NCBI GenBank assembly: GCA_025677815.1
Contig: JAIXMP010000007.1
Location: 1,488,001-1,552,000 of the forward strand
Source: Phascolomyces articulosus
Taxonomy: Eukaryota; Mucoromycota; Mucoromycetes; Mucorales; Lichtheimiaceae
Direction of reading: 5' to 3'
DNA: 64,000 nt
The notes under the pieces were generated by a model. The model did no database searches. It saw nothing but the letters and a program-made list of their open reading frames with translations, and was not told the origin of the DNA. Shown here piece after piece: positions 34,501 through 47,300 of this stretch. The position numbers and the translations under genes are program-made. How positions within the stretch are numbered: position 1 is the stretch's first letter; each line of letters begins with the position of its first letter.

Positions 34501-36683
34501 GAAACTAACTCTTTTTTCCTTCCCCAACAACAACTTTTTTCAAAAAAAAAAAAAAAAAAAAACTTCTCACACGCACGCAGGCAAAAAAAAAGGTGTTTTT
34601 TTAACTTTATCATCATTTATTATTGGCATTTGTTATTTTTTTTTTTCTGTACATATTACTTTATATTTAGCATATATTTTTTCTATTTCTTTTTTTTTTG
34701 TATTTTCTCTTCTTTTGTTTTAATAAAACTAAAAAAGCATCATCATCATTATTATTATTATTATTATTATTATTCATGTGTCTTTTTTTTTCTGTTGTTT
34801 AATCATAATGATGTGTCTTTGAAACCCCCTTTTTTTTCATGTCTTGTCGCATTTTATCTTTTTCTTTCCGTTCTTTTTTCTCCCCCACTTTTCTCCGTAT
34901 ATTGTGAATTTGACGGGTTCTTATAAGAAGAAGCCGTATCAACGATGTATCATTTCAATCATATAGATGATAGTTTATACCTATATATCAAAGGAAATAA
35001 AAATGACAAGAAAAGAAATAATAACATGTAGAAGAAAAAGGAGAATCATGTAACATAAATACTATTCAAACGGATCATGATAATAGAAATCGGATTACTG
35101 CTGGTTACCTTGTTTCCATCAGTTCTTATCGATTTTAATAAACCAAAATAATCTCCCGGATTCTTTTTCTTCTTCGCCCCTTTGGTTCTATTTACAAAGG
35201 AGAAAGTTGAATATGTCAGGTATATATGCATGATATGTTTAATCTATTTATCTCTTTATAGACATATATATTACATAGTTACCATCTTTCGTTCTATACA
35301 GAATTGAACTAATAATCTACTTCCAGTACCTAATAATAATAAAGTATATTCTATTGTTGCTGCACGTACCTTTTTTCGTTATTGAAACAATGAATGAGAG
35401 TTTAGCCATATTTATATATACTTTTAGTACAACAATAACAACAAACAACAAACAAGATGTTCCATTGGTTTAAAAGAAAATCATCGATTGTTTGATCTGT
35501 GTGTTAATTTAATAATATCCAAATCTTATATTATAATAAAGTCATGTGTAAAATGATGGGATCACTTCTTTTTATTAATGCATCGCGCCAAGAAGTGGGA
35601 TTATAAGACTTTCATTTTTAAATAGCATTAATGCATTTTATTCAACATGAAAAAATAGGAGCAAAAAAAAAAAAAAAGAAGTTGGTTTCATTTATTGTTT
35701 GGTGACAAGGTAACACATTGTATTATACATTTGATCACTGAATTCAGCTTCACTACTGAATGTTATATTACTATTTTATGTATCTTAATAATTAAGTGAT
35801 TATATAATAATATATACAACTACAATTCATATTATTTATATAGTTATTTAGACCTTGTCAATAATTCCGGTTGTAAAAAAAATCTTTTGAGGCTTTTCCC
35901 TTGAAACTACAAAAAAAAAAAAGAAGGTCCGTGCTTTTTTTAAAAATGATACTCCAAAATTCAACGTTTTTTGAGTCTAGGAAAAAACGAAATTACACAA
36001 AAAACTCAAAATCGATGTGCTTCAAATTTGTGATAATTTGAATATAAAGTTTTCAACCAATAAAATCTATTCTTTTATATTTCTACCAAAAGTTATAAAG
36101 TTAAGTAGTGTTTATTCAACTAAATACAAATAAGAGATAGGGTAGAAAAGGAAGTAAATAATAATAATCAATACCAACCACTACTTTGCAAGTTACTTCG
36201 ATTTAGGCTATATAAGTTACCAAATAGTAGGTAGTTTAAAATTATTCCATACAATAATATAAATAATTGATCGACAATAACAGCAGCAACATCAATTATT
36301 ATCATCATTGGGTAATTATAACCAGCCATTCAATCCATCCTCTCTCCTTATTAATATATTAATTATAAAGGAACCAAGAAGGAGATTAACAAAAACCAAC
36401 CTTATGATTTCTTAAGATTTATTTTTGTTTATATATATAAAGCCTTAGTAAAACTGGGTTACTTAAATACTCGCTTTATGGTCGTGTAACAAGTTCCTCT
36501 TGTCGGGCGTAGAGAGAGGCAAATCTGAGGCACTCGTGCTTCATTGCCACTTTTCTTTTTTTCTTTTTATTATTATTTTTAATAATTATATTATTATTAT
36601 TATTCTTTTCATATATTGTTGTAGTGGTTTATATATACCTTGTCGATTCCATTCTAATTTTGTTTAAATCCCATTAACAAAAC

Positions 36684-36686
<3 letters not shown>

Positions 36687-36714
<28 letters not shown>
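36687..36714. repeat. (CT)n microsatellite
   Basis: About 14 CT units lie roughly 110 nt upstream of the kinesin start codon, in the probable core promoter or 5' UTR. Pyrimidine tracts of this kind are frequent just upstream of start codons in this window. Confidence 0.85.
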
Positions 36715-36718
<4 letters not shown>

Positions 36719-36822
36719 GAATCAATATATATATACCCTTCCATTGACCCTATTCCATCATTAAAGTTTTGACAATCGATTGAAAAGCTTTATATATTTC
36801 AATCTTTTTTTTCTAAATCGTT

Positions 36823-39800
36823 ATGGTGAAAGAGTCCTCGGCTGTGCAAGTAGGCAAGTAGTTTTTTTTTTTATTTTCCAGGGAGTGAAACAAAACGTTG
36901 TTGTAGGTTTTGTGGCGCTGACTTTATCTCCCCTCCCCCTTTCTCTCTCTCTTGCTTTCTTTTACTTTTGCATAAACCATATTATAGCATTGCGCATACG
37001 ACCATTAACGGAAAAAGATCGTGCTCAACCTCGCTTTGCCAATCTTTCCAATGACGATGTATTAAAGATTCATGAAAAAACAGTCCATGTTGTACCTCAT
37101 AACAAGTTATTTACATTTGACCATGTGTTTGGTGTAGACAGTACACAAAGCCAAGTGTTTGAAGCACTTGGTGAAAAACTTATACATAAATTCGTTGAAG
37201 GTATTTTATATTCTATTTTTTGATGGCCTTGGTTGCTACGCAACAAACAGCAATAACCACCCCACTTTTTTTTTTATTTTCAAAAAAAATATTTTCTCGG
37301 GTCATTTCCACAATAAGTACTAATTATCATTATTTGTTTTTTTTTTTTTTTTTTTTGTTTAGGATATAATGTTACTATACTTGCTTATGTAAATAACGAT
37401 TTTTAATTATTGTCGATGTATAACAAAAAAAAAAGTATCTTTAAACTAATCAAGACCACATTTTATTAGGGTCAAACATCCAGTGGTAAAACCTATACGA
37501 TGGGAACAGCACAACATCAGAGCGGACGATATAACATTGAACAAGAAGGCATCGTACCACGTGCCATGACACTTTTATTTGATATTTTACAACAACAGAA
37601 TAATAATAATGCTTCTACATCCGACGCGGTCCGATCCATTACACCAACACCTTCTCGATCATCCTCTACCACAGATACCAATATGACACAACCTAAAAAT
37701 CGACTACGCCCTCCATCACGACGATCACATGTTCCTTCCCCATCAACCACTTTATCCTCTCATACAACATCCAACAAACAACATAAATATACCATTAAAG
37801 TATCCTTTGTAGAAATCTATAATGAAGAATTAAACGATCTTTTAAACGCTGCTCCTCCAACAGAACGTCCTCCAGTCACCATCCGTGAAGATGCAAAAGG
37901 TCATATTTATTGGACTGGTGTAAAAGAATTGACTGTTTATAGTACAGATGATGTATTATTGTATGTATAATTATTTTTATTTGTTTATATGTTTCGTTAG
38001 GATGAGACGGGAGTGGCACTTTCATCTTTTGTACTTGTGAAAAAAAAAACCATCAGAAGACTTAATATTTATTCTTTTCTGAATTAGTCACCTTGAACAA
38101 GGCACACGCAATCGTGCCACTGGTGCAACAGATATGAATGAAAAATCATCTCGATCGCATGCTATCTTTTCAGTCTCATTAAAACATGAGAAATGGGTAC
38201 CTGCAGGAGGAAATAGCAATAATAATCATCATCCACGTACAGATAGTCCTGTGTTTGGTCGGAAACGTTCCGGAAGTTCCATACGAGGAGCAGCAGGCAC
38301 CACTCCTGTATCTGAAGATGGAGAATGGATGATCACAAACTCTAAATTTCATTTTGTCGATCTTGCTGGTAGTGAACGGGTATGGAATAATATCTATTTA
38401 TTAAAGATAAATGTCACAGAGAAAAAAAGGATAAACTCATTCTTAAAGAATCAACTTTTATACAATAATCATAGTTAAAACGAACAGCAGCTGAAGGAGA
38501 TCGTCGAAAAGAAGGTATCAATATCAATGCTGGTTTATTAGCCTTGGGTAACGTTATTTCTGCGCTTGGTGATATCACTAAACGTGGTACGCACGTCCCC
38601 TATCGCGATTCGAAATTAACTCGATTACTACAAGATTCTCTGGGTGGATCTGCCACCACATTAATGATTGCATGTGCCAGTCCAACAGAGTATAACTTGT
38701 CCGAAACTCTCAATACTTTACAATACGCCAATCGTGCACGTAACATTAAAAATCGAGTGGAAAAGAACGAAGTTGAAGAATGGATGACGACCGATAATAT
38801 CGAATTATTACGTACATTGATTGGAAAATTGAAAACAGAGCTACGACATATTAAATCAGGATCCACCATGAGTATTGCTTCTTCAGCTGCTTCAACATTG
38901 GTTGCCAATAACAATCATCATCCTTCAGCCAATGATCCACAAGCTATTGAATTAATCAGTTCGCCCACCAATGGTAGTATGATGAGTGATTCTGATCAAT
39001 TCTATCAAGAACAGCGACTCACAATTGCAGATTTGCAACGTCAAGTGGAAGAATTGGATGGGGAAGCCACGGTCACTCGTGAACGTAATAAAGTCGTCGA
39101 AGCTGAATTGAAACGTGTGCGAAAATTAGAATCGATGCGTAAAAAAGAAGAAGAGTTGAAAATGAACAACAATTTAGATTTCCAACATTTGGTAGAGCCT
39201 GTCATTGAAGAATATGAAAAAAGTATATCGGCATTGGAATCTCAACTAGCCATGGCTCGTGCGGCGCTCAACCATTCCGATATTGGATTTGAAGAACAAC
39301 GTGCCAAGTTGGAACAATGTGAATTAATGTTGGAAAACCAAGATCAAACCGTGGCTGATTTACGTACTCGATTGACCAAACTTCAAGAACGGGAACATAA
39401 CAATGAATCTTATATTGATGAATTGGAAGGAAAATTGATGCGTTCAGCCAATGATGCGCTTCGAGATCAAGAACTTTTGAATGAACTCAAGACACGTATT
39501 ACTCGATTCAAAGAAACGGATGAAAATACGGAACAATATATCTTTGATTTGGAACAACGATTGGCCACCAGTGAAGCGGATCGCATTACATTACAACGAT
39601 CTGTTGAATCCTTGGAATCCAAAGTGACAGAAGTGGATAGTACCAATGCCAAGCTCCGTGTTCAATTAAACAAGGCCGAAGATGCAACCACGGAAAAGAT
39701 GATGTTGCAAGAATTGGATCAAGTGACTGAAAAATGCAAGAGTTTGGAACAGGAACGTGATCAACTTAAAGTTGAAGTGGAACGACTTTCTGCCGCTGCC

Positions 39801-42800
39801 AAATTGGAGAAATCTTCTTCTTCTTCCTCTGATGGAGATGATAAGCAGACACAAAACAATGCGAATAAGGGTACGGATGCATCCTCCTCATTGAATAGCA
39901 ATGATCAAAAAGATAAAACAGCGCGTCGCCAAGCGTATCGCCGAAGCTATGCCGACGAAAAAGAAACGCCAGAATCTGTAGCTGCAATGAATATTCAAAA
40001 GGCAGAGCGTCGTGCAGAAGAAGCAATAGCACGTGCATTACATTTGGAACGAGAATTGCGTGAATTGCAGGACGACCATCATGAGACCACTAAAGAGTTA
40101 GATGAAGTATTGATGCGCTATCAAGAAGCGTTAGATCAAGTTGATTCTCTGCAGCAACAACAAGAAAAACAGAAACGACGATCTCACTCGGAAACACAAC
40201 AAGCAGGGGATAATAATAATCAAGAGAACGAACATGATCATGATGAGCACGCTGATGAAAAGAATGGTTTAGGTGGCGGCCCTAATGCACTTTCCAAAGA
40301 AATGCTACGCGCCAAGGAAGAATCAGAGAATAAAGAACGCAAAGCACGTATTCAACAGATTGGGCAGTTGGAACACCATGTGGACGAGTTGCAACAACAA
40401 TTAGATCAACGCCAAGCAGAACTCCAACAGATTCAACATGCATTTGACCAACACAAGACGACTAGCTTGAAGGAAAAGGAAACATTGGCTTCCCAACATG
40501 AATGCCAAGTCAAACTGCTCAATGACACCATCGAGCGTTTACAAACCGAACAAAAGACATCATTGGATCGTGTTGAAATCTTACAGCAGCAATTGAACGA
40601 CCAAGAGAAGACGTTCCATGACCAACATGGTCATGCTCAACAAGGCAAGAATGAATTGCAAAAACAATATGATATCTTGCTATCCGAGTTTGAAAGTCTT
40701 CAACAATCATCTGATATTGCATTGAACGATACCAAGCAATCAATGGAACAGGAAATGCAGCAATTACATCAGCAGGTGACAGATCTTCAGCAGCAAGTTG
40801 CAGATCACAAGGAACGCGTGGGTGAAAAAGATAATCATATTCAAGCCTTAGGTCAGCAACTTGAACATTTGGAAAAAGAGTTACAACATGCTCGTCAATC
40901 CATTACTAAGCTTGAAGAAACATCTTCCAGTCATGCAAGTGCTTTAGAACGCTCTGTATCGGATCATAAGACCATGGAAACAAAGATGAAGGGTCATCAC
41001 GAAACATTAGAAGAGCAATTACGTTTAGCACAAGCTTCCTTGACACGTTCCACAGATGAAAACAAGCAATTGGAACAAGAAATTGCTCAACATCGGGAAC
41101 GATTGGAACAAGCATCAAATGAATCACGTCAACGTGTAGAGGCATTGGAAAAACAATGTAAGGATCAAGCGTCTGTGATTGATGCCTTGAGACAATCTGT
41201 GGATACAGCCAACCAAGATCTCGAATCGACCACCAAGAATTTGGATACGGTCAAGATGGGATCCGATGCTCTTGATAAGCAACGTATCGAGTTAACGTCA
41301 GCCATCGAATCCTTAAAAGATCAATTATCTCATGCTGAAGCCAAGGTAAAGGAATTAGAAGCTGCCAAGGAAGAAGCTACTGCATTGACCAAGCAATGTG
41401 GAGAACAAGCCCAATTCATTGATACGTTACAATCCCAATTGAATGAATTGACGAGTTCCACTGCTAACAAGGATCTTGAAGCGCAACAAAAAGTACGTGA
41501 AGGTGCTAATAAATTGGAGACACAACGACAAGAGCTAACCTGGGCTATTGAAACGTTACGTCAACAACTTGACCAAGCAACAACGCATGCCAGCAACCAC
41601 GAAAACAATGTCAACACCACCAAAAAGGAGCTTAATATTACCATGGAACATGTATCTACGCTTGAACAAAAATGCAATGAACAATCCAACTTGATTGCAT
41701 CATTAGAAGCTCAATTACATAATTCCACTGAATCCAAAGATCAATCGGATCTGGCTCATTTGGCATCTATTGAACAACAACGTAAAGAATTGACTCATGC
41801 CATCGAGGCATTGCAATCTCAATTACGTTCTACCACTGAAACAGCAGATAATAATCTCGATGCCAAGATGAAGGAATTGGATGTAATCAAGAAAGGTGCC
41901 AATCAATTGGAAAAACAATGTGCTGATCAAGCTATTTTGATTGAATCATTACAAGCTCAATTGCAAAACAATGAGTCGACCAGTAAGAAGGATGATCCTG
42001 TGCATCAAAAGCAGGTGGCCACTTTGGAACAAAAATGCAAGGAACAATCATCTACAATTGAATCTTTGCAAGAACGATTATCTGCTATTGCTGTTCACTC
42101 ACAAAGCAATGGTCATAGTAAAGATCGTGCATTGAAACAAGATCCATCACCATCCAATGAGCATTTGGAAGAATTCAAGACCAAGGCAGATGCATTGGAA
42201 AAACAATGTAAGGATCAAACATCTATCATTGAAGATCTCAAGGCACAGTTATTATCTGTTCCATCTGTACCTGAGCAACAACCATCCTCTTCCAATGATG
42301 TATCCAAGACGGATGAAGAGCAAGTATTCAAGCTAGAAACCCGTTGCAAGAAGCTTGAAACAGCATTAAAAGAAAAAGATGAACAAGTGGAAGCATTGCA
42401 ACAAGATTTGGATAGCTTGGATGAAGCATTAGCAGAATTAGAAGAACAGAAACGAGTAGCCGATGAAGATGGGTTAGAAAAACTCAAATTGTTGGATGAT
42501 GTTGCCAAAGAAAACGATGATTTGGCTACTCAATTGAAATCACTGGAAACTCAATTTGCTGATACGGTCAAGGAAAAAGAAACGATTGAATCCAAACTCA
42601 AGGAAGCTCAAGCAACAATGCAAGCTCATGGAGATAATTTGACGACTCAATTAAGTACCTTGGAAACCGACCTTTCGAATACCAAAGAACGTTACAATGA
42701 ACAATCCAAATCACTTGCCGATGCCATCCAAGAAAAAGAAGTACTTGCATCCAAACTCAAAGAAGTGGAAACTGCTTTAGCTACCATGCAACAAGGATCG

Positions 42801-44318
42801 GACGACCAATCTAAATCACTCTCCGATGCCATCAAAGAAAAAGACACACTTGCAACTAGAGTCAAAGAAGTGGAAACTGCTTTAGCTACATTGCAACAAG
42901 GATCAGACGATCAATCCAAACAATCATCAGAAAAGATCCAACACTTGGAACAAGAAGCCCAAGAATACCAACAACGTATGGAACAACAACAACAGACCAT
43001 TGATACATTGGAAAAACAAATCACTGAGACCAAGGAAACATTGACTTTTACACAACAACAATTGGATACGTTACGAGAAAAAGCCTCACAAGAAAATGAA
43101 CAGCATGCAACACAATTAGCCACTCTTCAAGAGCAACTCCAAGAAGTATCGAAACAATTGAAACAAGAAAAGAGACAATCGAAACGACTCGATACGGAGC
43201 TGGCTTCGTCACGAGCTATAACGACAAGTGAACAACAAAAACATGAACGAGAAATTGAACAAGCCATGGAAAAGGCTAAGCGTGAAACTAATGAGCAGCT
43301 GGCACTGCTGATGCAACAAGAAAAACAAAATAAAACATTGGAAGAACAACTTGAGGCAGCACAAGATACAGCTCAAGAAAAGGACACTCATTTGAGGTCA
43401 CTTCGGTCACAAGTAGAAACACATGTTCGTACCATTAGCGATCTTCGGGATGAACTTGAAAAGGCCAAATTTGCTACTCAAGTGGCTGCTACTGCTGCAT
43501 CAACAATAACTTCAAAGAACGATGAAGATAATAATGAAATGAAAGGAGTTGTCCAAGATGTTCATCAACTTTATGAAGAACGCATGAATGTATTAGAAAA
43601 GAAGGCCAAACAGTTGGAAGAGGAGAATCAAGAATATATTAGCTTGTCAGAAGAATTGGAAGGGGAAGTGAGTCGACTTATCAAGGAGGTGGATCATCTG
43701 ACTCAGGAACTAAACGCCAATCGAGAATCGAGCGACGATCAATTGCAACAATTGCAGGAATCTTTAGAAACCATGGAAAATACTTATCAACGTCAGCTGG
43801 ATCAAGTCAATGATGAGATCACCTTGTCAAGGACCCGCTCTATGGAACAAGAACGTGTCTTGAATGATAAGATACAAGAACTTCAAGATGAAATTACTAT
43901 TCTTCAAGAAGAAAAAGAAAAATCCAATGCAGCTGTTGTGATGCCGGAACAACAGACCAATGAAGAAGATGCCAAGCAATTACAAGAACAAAAAGAACAA
44001 TTGAATAAACTCAAGATTGCTTTAACCACAGCTGAATCCAATGTCAAACATCATCAAGAAACAGTACGAACTATCAATTCGAAATTACAAGAAACAGAAA
44101 CTACGTTATTACAAGTCCAAGATGAACTTTCCACCAAAACACAAGAAAATGAAATACTTGAACATACTGTATCCACTATTGAACAAACAAGTCAAAAGCT
44201 CAAGGCGGAACTTGCAGATGCAAAGAAAGCCAAGGAGAAGGCAGAAAAATCATTATCGTCCCTGGAAAATCAATTGGAAGAATTGATAAGTAAAAAGAGT
44301 AAATTCATGTGCTTTTAG
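36823..44318 (+). CDS. kinesin-4-like motor protein with a very long coiled-coil tail
   Basis: Six exons: 36823-36853, 36988-37200, 37363-37388, 37470-37960, 38088-38379 and 38475-44318, giving 2298 residues. The N-terminal motor (about 8-445) shows [18 protein letters not shown], the P-loop GQTSSGKT (91-98), EGIVPRAM, switch [10 protein letters not shown] (271-279), switch II DLAGSER (345-351), and NVISALGD with [28 protein letters not shown] and the neck ANRARNIKN are typical of kinesin-4 (KIF4/KIF21). The motor has two Ser/Pro/Asn-rich inserts (about 118-170 and 295-335). The remaining ~1800 residues are almost entirely coiled coil with Gln-, Glu- and Lys-rich heptads, and a region of repeated units lies at about 41130-42260. 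No C-terminal Cys-rich or WD40 cargo domain is visible; the protein ends KKSKFMCF. Intron 1 begins with GC (donor AG|GCAAGT). Kinesin-4 motors act on microtubule plus ends and chromosomes. Confidence 0.9.
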
Positions 44319-47300
44319 ATAAGTAATAATAATCCTTCATACCACCCTTTTTTTTCTTCCTCCTCTCCAAACCATTATACCTTTTATATATAAATTTCAC
44401 TCTCCTGCTTATCGTTTTTTTTTTTCCCTCCAATTTTGTCAAATCTCTTTTTTATATATATTATTCTTATTATACATTATAAAAAAAAACAGGTTTTTCC
44501 TTCTCTCGTTCCTCCATTATTATCTCCTCCTCACCATTCTCTCTCCATCTTCTTTTATCATTTATATTTATTTATTTCATTACCATGATTCTTTGTACCT
44601 TTTTTAAAATTTATATAAAAAAAAGAAAAGAAAAGATTCGCATATTTTTATAATAATAAATCATCATTCTCATAGTTATAACCAATCATAAGTTTTACTG
44701 ATGAATTGTATGTTCAGGTGATAAAACAATGAGCAATGGCGCGGATATATGTATTTTGGGGAGGAGAGAGGTGAGAGAGGGACCCACGCGTTATGTTTTT
44801 TCGTGGTCATCATCCATTATCATCAACATCATCAAGATTTAAACGTATAAAACTCGGATTACAAAAAAAAAAAAAAGGCGATCTGAGAAGCATTATTTTC
44901 TCTCTTAAAAACGTTTAAAAAAAATGAATGGGGGCGGTTTCATTTTAAATGTATATAAAATAATAGGATGAGATGATGGAAGAACCAAGAATAATAGCTC
45001 TTTTTTTCGTTTCGATCAGGTGAAAAATTATCATCCATCATTGATTACAGGTTGTCAAAAAAAAACCATCCCTTCCACCAGGATTTTTGAACGACTAAGA
45101 AGAGCTTATTGTTATCAAATAGCATGTTTACAAATTTGAGGTATTTCTTAATTGCGCGCTGAGGAGTTGAGATAAGTTAAGAGATATCAGAGATAATTTA
45201 TAATGATGATGCATATGATGATTACATTTTGCATAGAATGTTTCTTTGCATCTCTTTTTGCCAAGCGCGGGAATGTTATAAAAATATATACTATAAAACA
45301 CGAACTTGTGCATCAAAAAGTATATATAAATATAATAAATGTATATCAAAATTTTAAGCGTGGCTTTTTTATGCATGAATATGTCCAAAAACGCCCCTCG
45401 TGTCCGCCACTTTTTTTTTGTATGTGTTATAACTATAAAATAATCAATCATCAATCTTCACCATCACGCGCATAATTTTACTTATTATTATAGTCTTCCT
45501 CCTTTCTATAGTACATGAACCCTTAAAAAAACTTCTTGGCTAACAGTATAGAAATATAAATGTAACAAAGGGAATAATTGTTTATCCAACCTTATTGATG
45601 ACATTAACACTAAGCAACAATGCAACCGGACTTTATAATCAAAGATGTAAATAATAATGTTACAGAAGAGCAAGATGACGATGATGTTTACTTTTTTATC
45701 TGTATTGTTACTATTTTTTTTAAAGTTCACGTAATACCACGTTGTATCACAACATCAACACACAACAAAAATCCATTCCCTTCTCCCCCCCCCCCAAAAA
45801 AAAAAGAAAGTGGAAAAAAAAGGGGTGGTTGGTGCTTTTTAACGAAAATCCAATTCACACGCTCAACATATACTACTACTACTACTACTACTACAAGTAG
45901 TATGATAATATATTCAAGTAGTATTAGTAGTCAAAAAAACTCATTTAGCCCTATAATAAAGAGGGGTAAGTAAGAGGAAATAAAAGAACAAGTAGTATGT
46001 TTCTTCTTCTTACAAGAAGGATATAATAAAGAATAGGCGGGTTTTTTTATATATAAAAAATAGGAGGAAAATGAATATATAAGTTTTTATTGTATTTTGT
46101 TTCGTGAGTATAAGTGTTCATTAAAGTACTTTTTTTTGAGGCGCCAAAAACTAGTTTTTTTATGTTCTCTCGATCGATCAAAAGCTATTTATTATCAAAT
46201 AAAACAACTTTAAAATGCATTTATTGAATAACTCATTGACTCATTTATTATACCTAATAATAAGATGGTTTCCCATTTCTCTAACTCTTACTATTCTATT
46301 ATTATTATTATTTAATGACTTAAATTCAAAAAGTGTCATGACAAACTTATACCAAACAAAGTAATCACTCCATTTGGTTTCTTGTTGCTCATGTGGATAA
46401 TTTTTTTAAACAACCTGGGAGAAAGTATTGTTCTGGACCAACTTTTTTTTGAAAGGAAAAATAAGTAATCATCACCCTAACTCTCTATTCATCATCTATC
46501 TATCAGCAGCAAGTAATTTACAACAATAAGTATAAATGAAAGAGAGGGGGGAGAGGGGGGGAGGAGGAAGAAGAAGAGCGGTGCTTTAAAAAGAGAGATA
46601 AAGGCTATTTTTTTTTTTGACGTGCTTAACTTTTTCTTACGCCATCCAAAGTGTTTCATCGGCAAGATTATCATTACGACCAACTTTAAGTTAATTAAGA
46701 GGGGGGAAAGGTTGCTTGTTTTGCTGTTTTTTTTTGTGGGATGATAAGGTATTGTTATTTTTTTTCTTATAATGATATAAATATGAAAATGATTTGACTT
46801 GGTAATCAATTATTAACTTGGCAAATAGTAATAACTAATAACTAAATAAAATCATTATACGAATTAAACAATAATAATACACATGATGAATGATGATGAT
46901 GATAAAACCTTACCCTCCACTCCTCCTACCCCCCCCCGAATAAAAAGTGCCTTGTTCTCTTTCTTCTCTTGGCTATTTTGATTAGAAAAGAGGGCGTAAT
47001 CAACTGATGTAATCTTCTTTTTGCCCTGGTGACAAAAGCCCAGTTTTATTGAACAACAAGAAGGAGACATGTTTATTGAAACTAATAAGTTTTAAAAAAG
47101 GAGTGTTCCAATATAATCTATATACACACATATAAAAAAAAGGGTAAAATAGAGGGAAAAAAAAAGATGAAGAAACTACTCTCATGTCAATGAATAATAA
47201 TAATAATAACAGCCACATACCATATGGCAAAGTACCTTTATTATTTTGCGCGCGTTCTGACTATACTACTTTTTACTAGACCAAAAAGTACATATCTCCT

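Larger units (their letters stand above)
34429..36822. other. intergenic region upstream of the kinesin gene
   Basis: About 2.4 kb, AT-rich. It holds an (AT)n repeat, a (TTA)n repeat near 34750-34774 and a (CT)n repeat close to the kinesin start. A less AT-rich patch at about 36478-36545 may be promoter DNA of the kinesin gene. No credible ORF. Confidence 0.5.

Noticed and set aside
38600..43391. Several minus-strand ORFs of 60-104 codons inside the kinesin coding region
   Set aside because: Antisense shadows of a long Gln/Glu/Leu-rich coding frame, without recognisable motifs.
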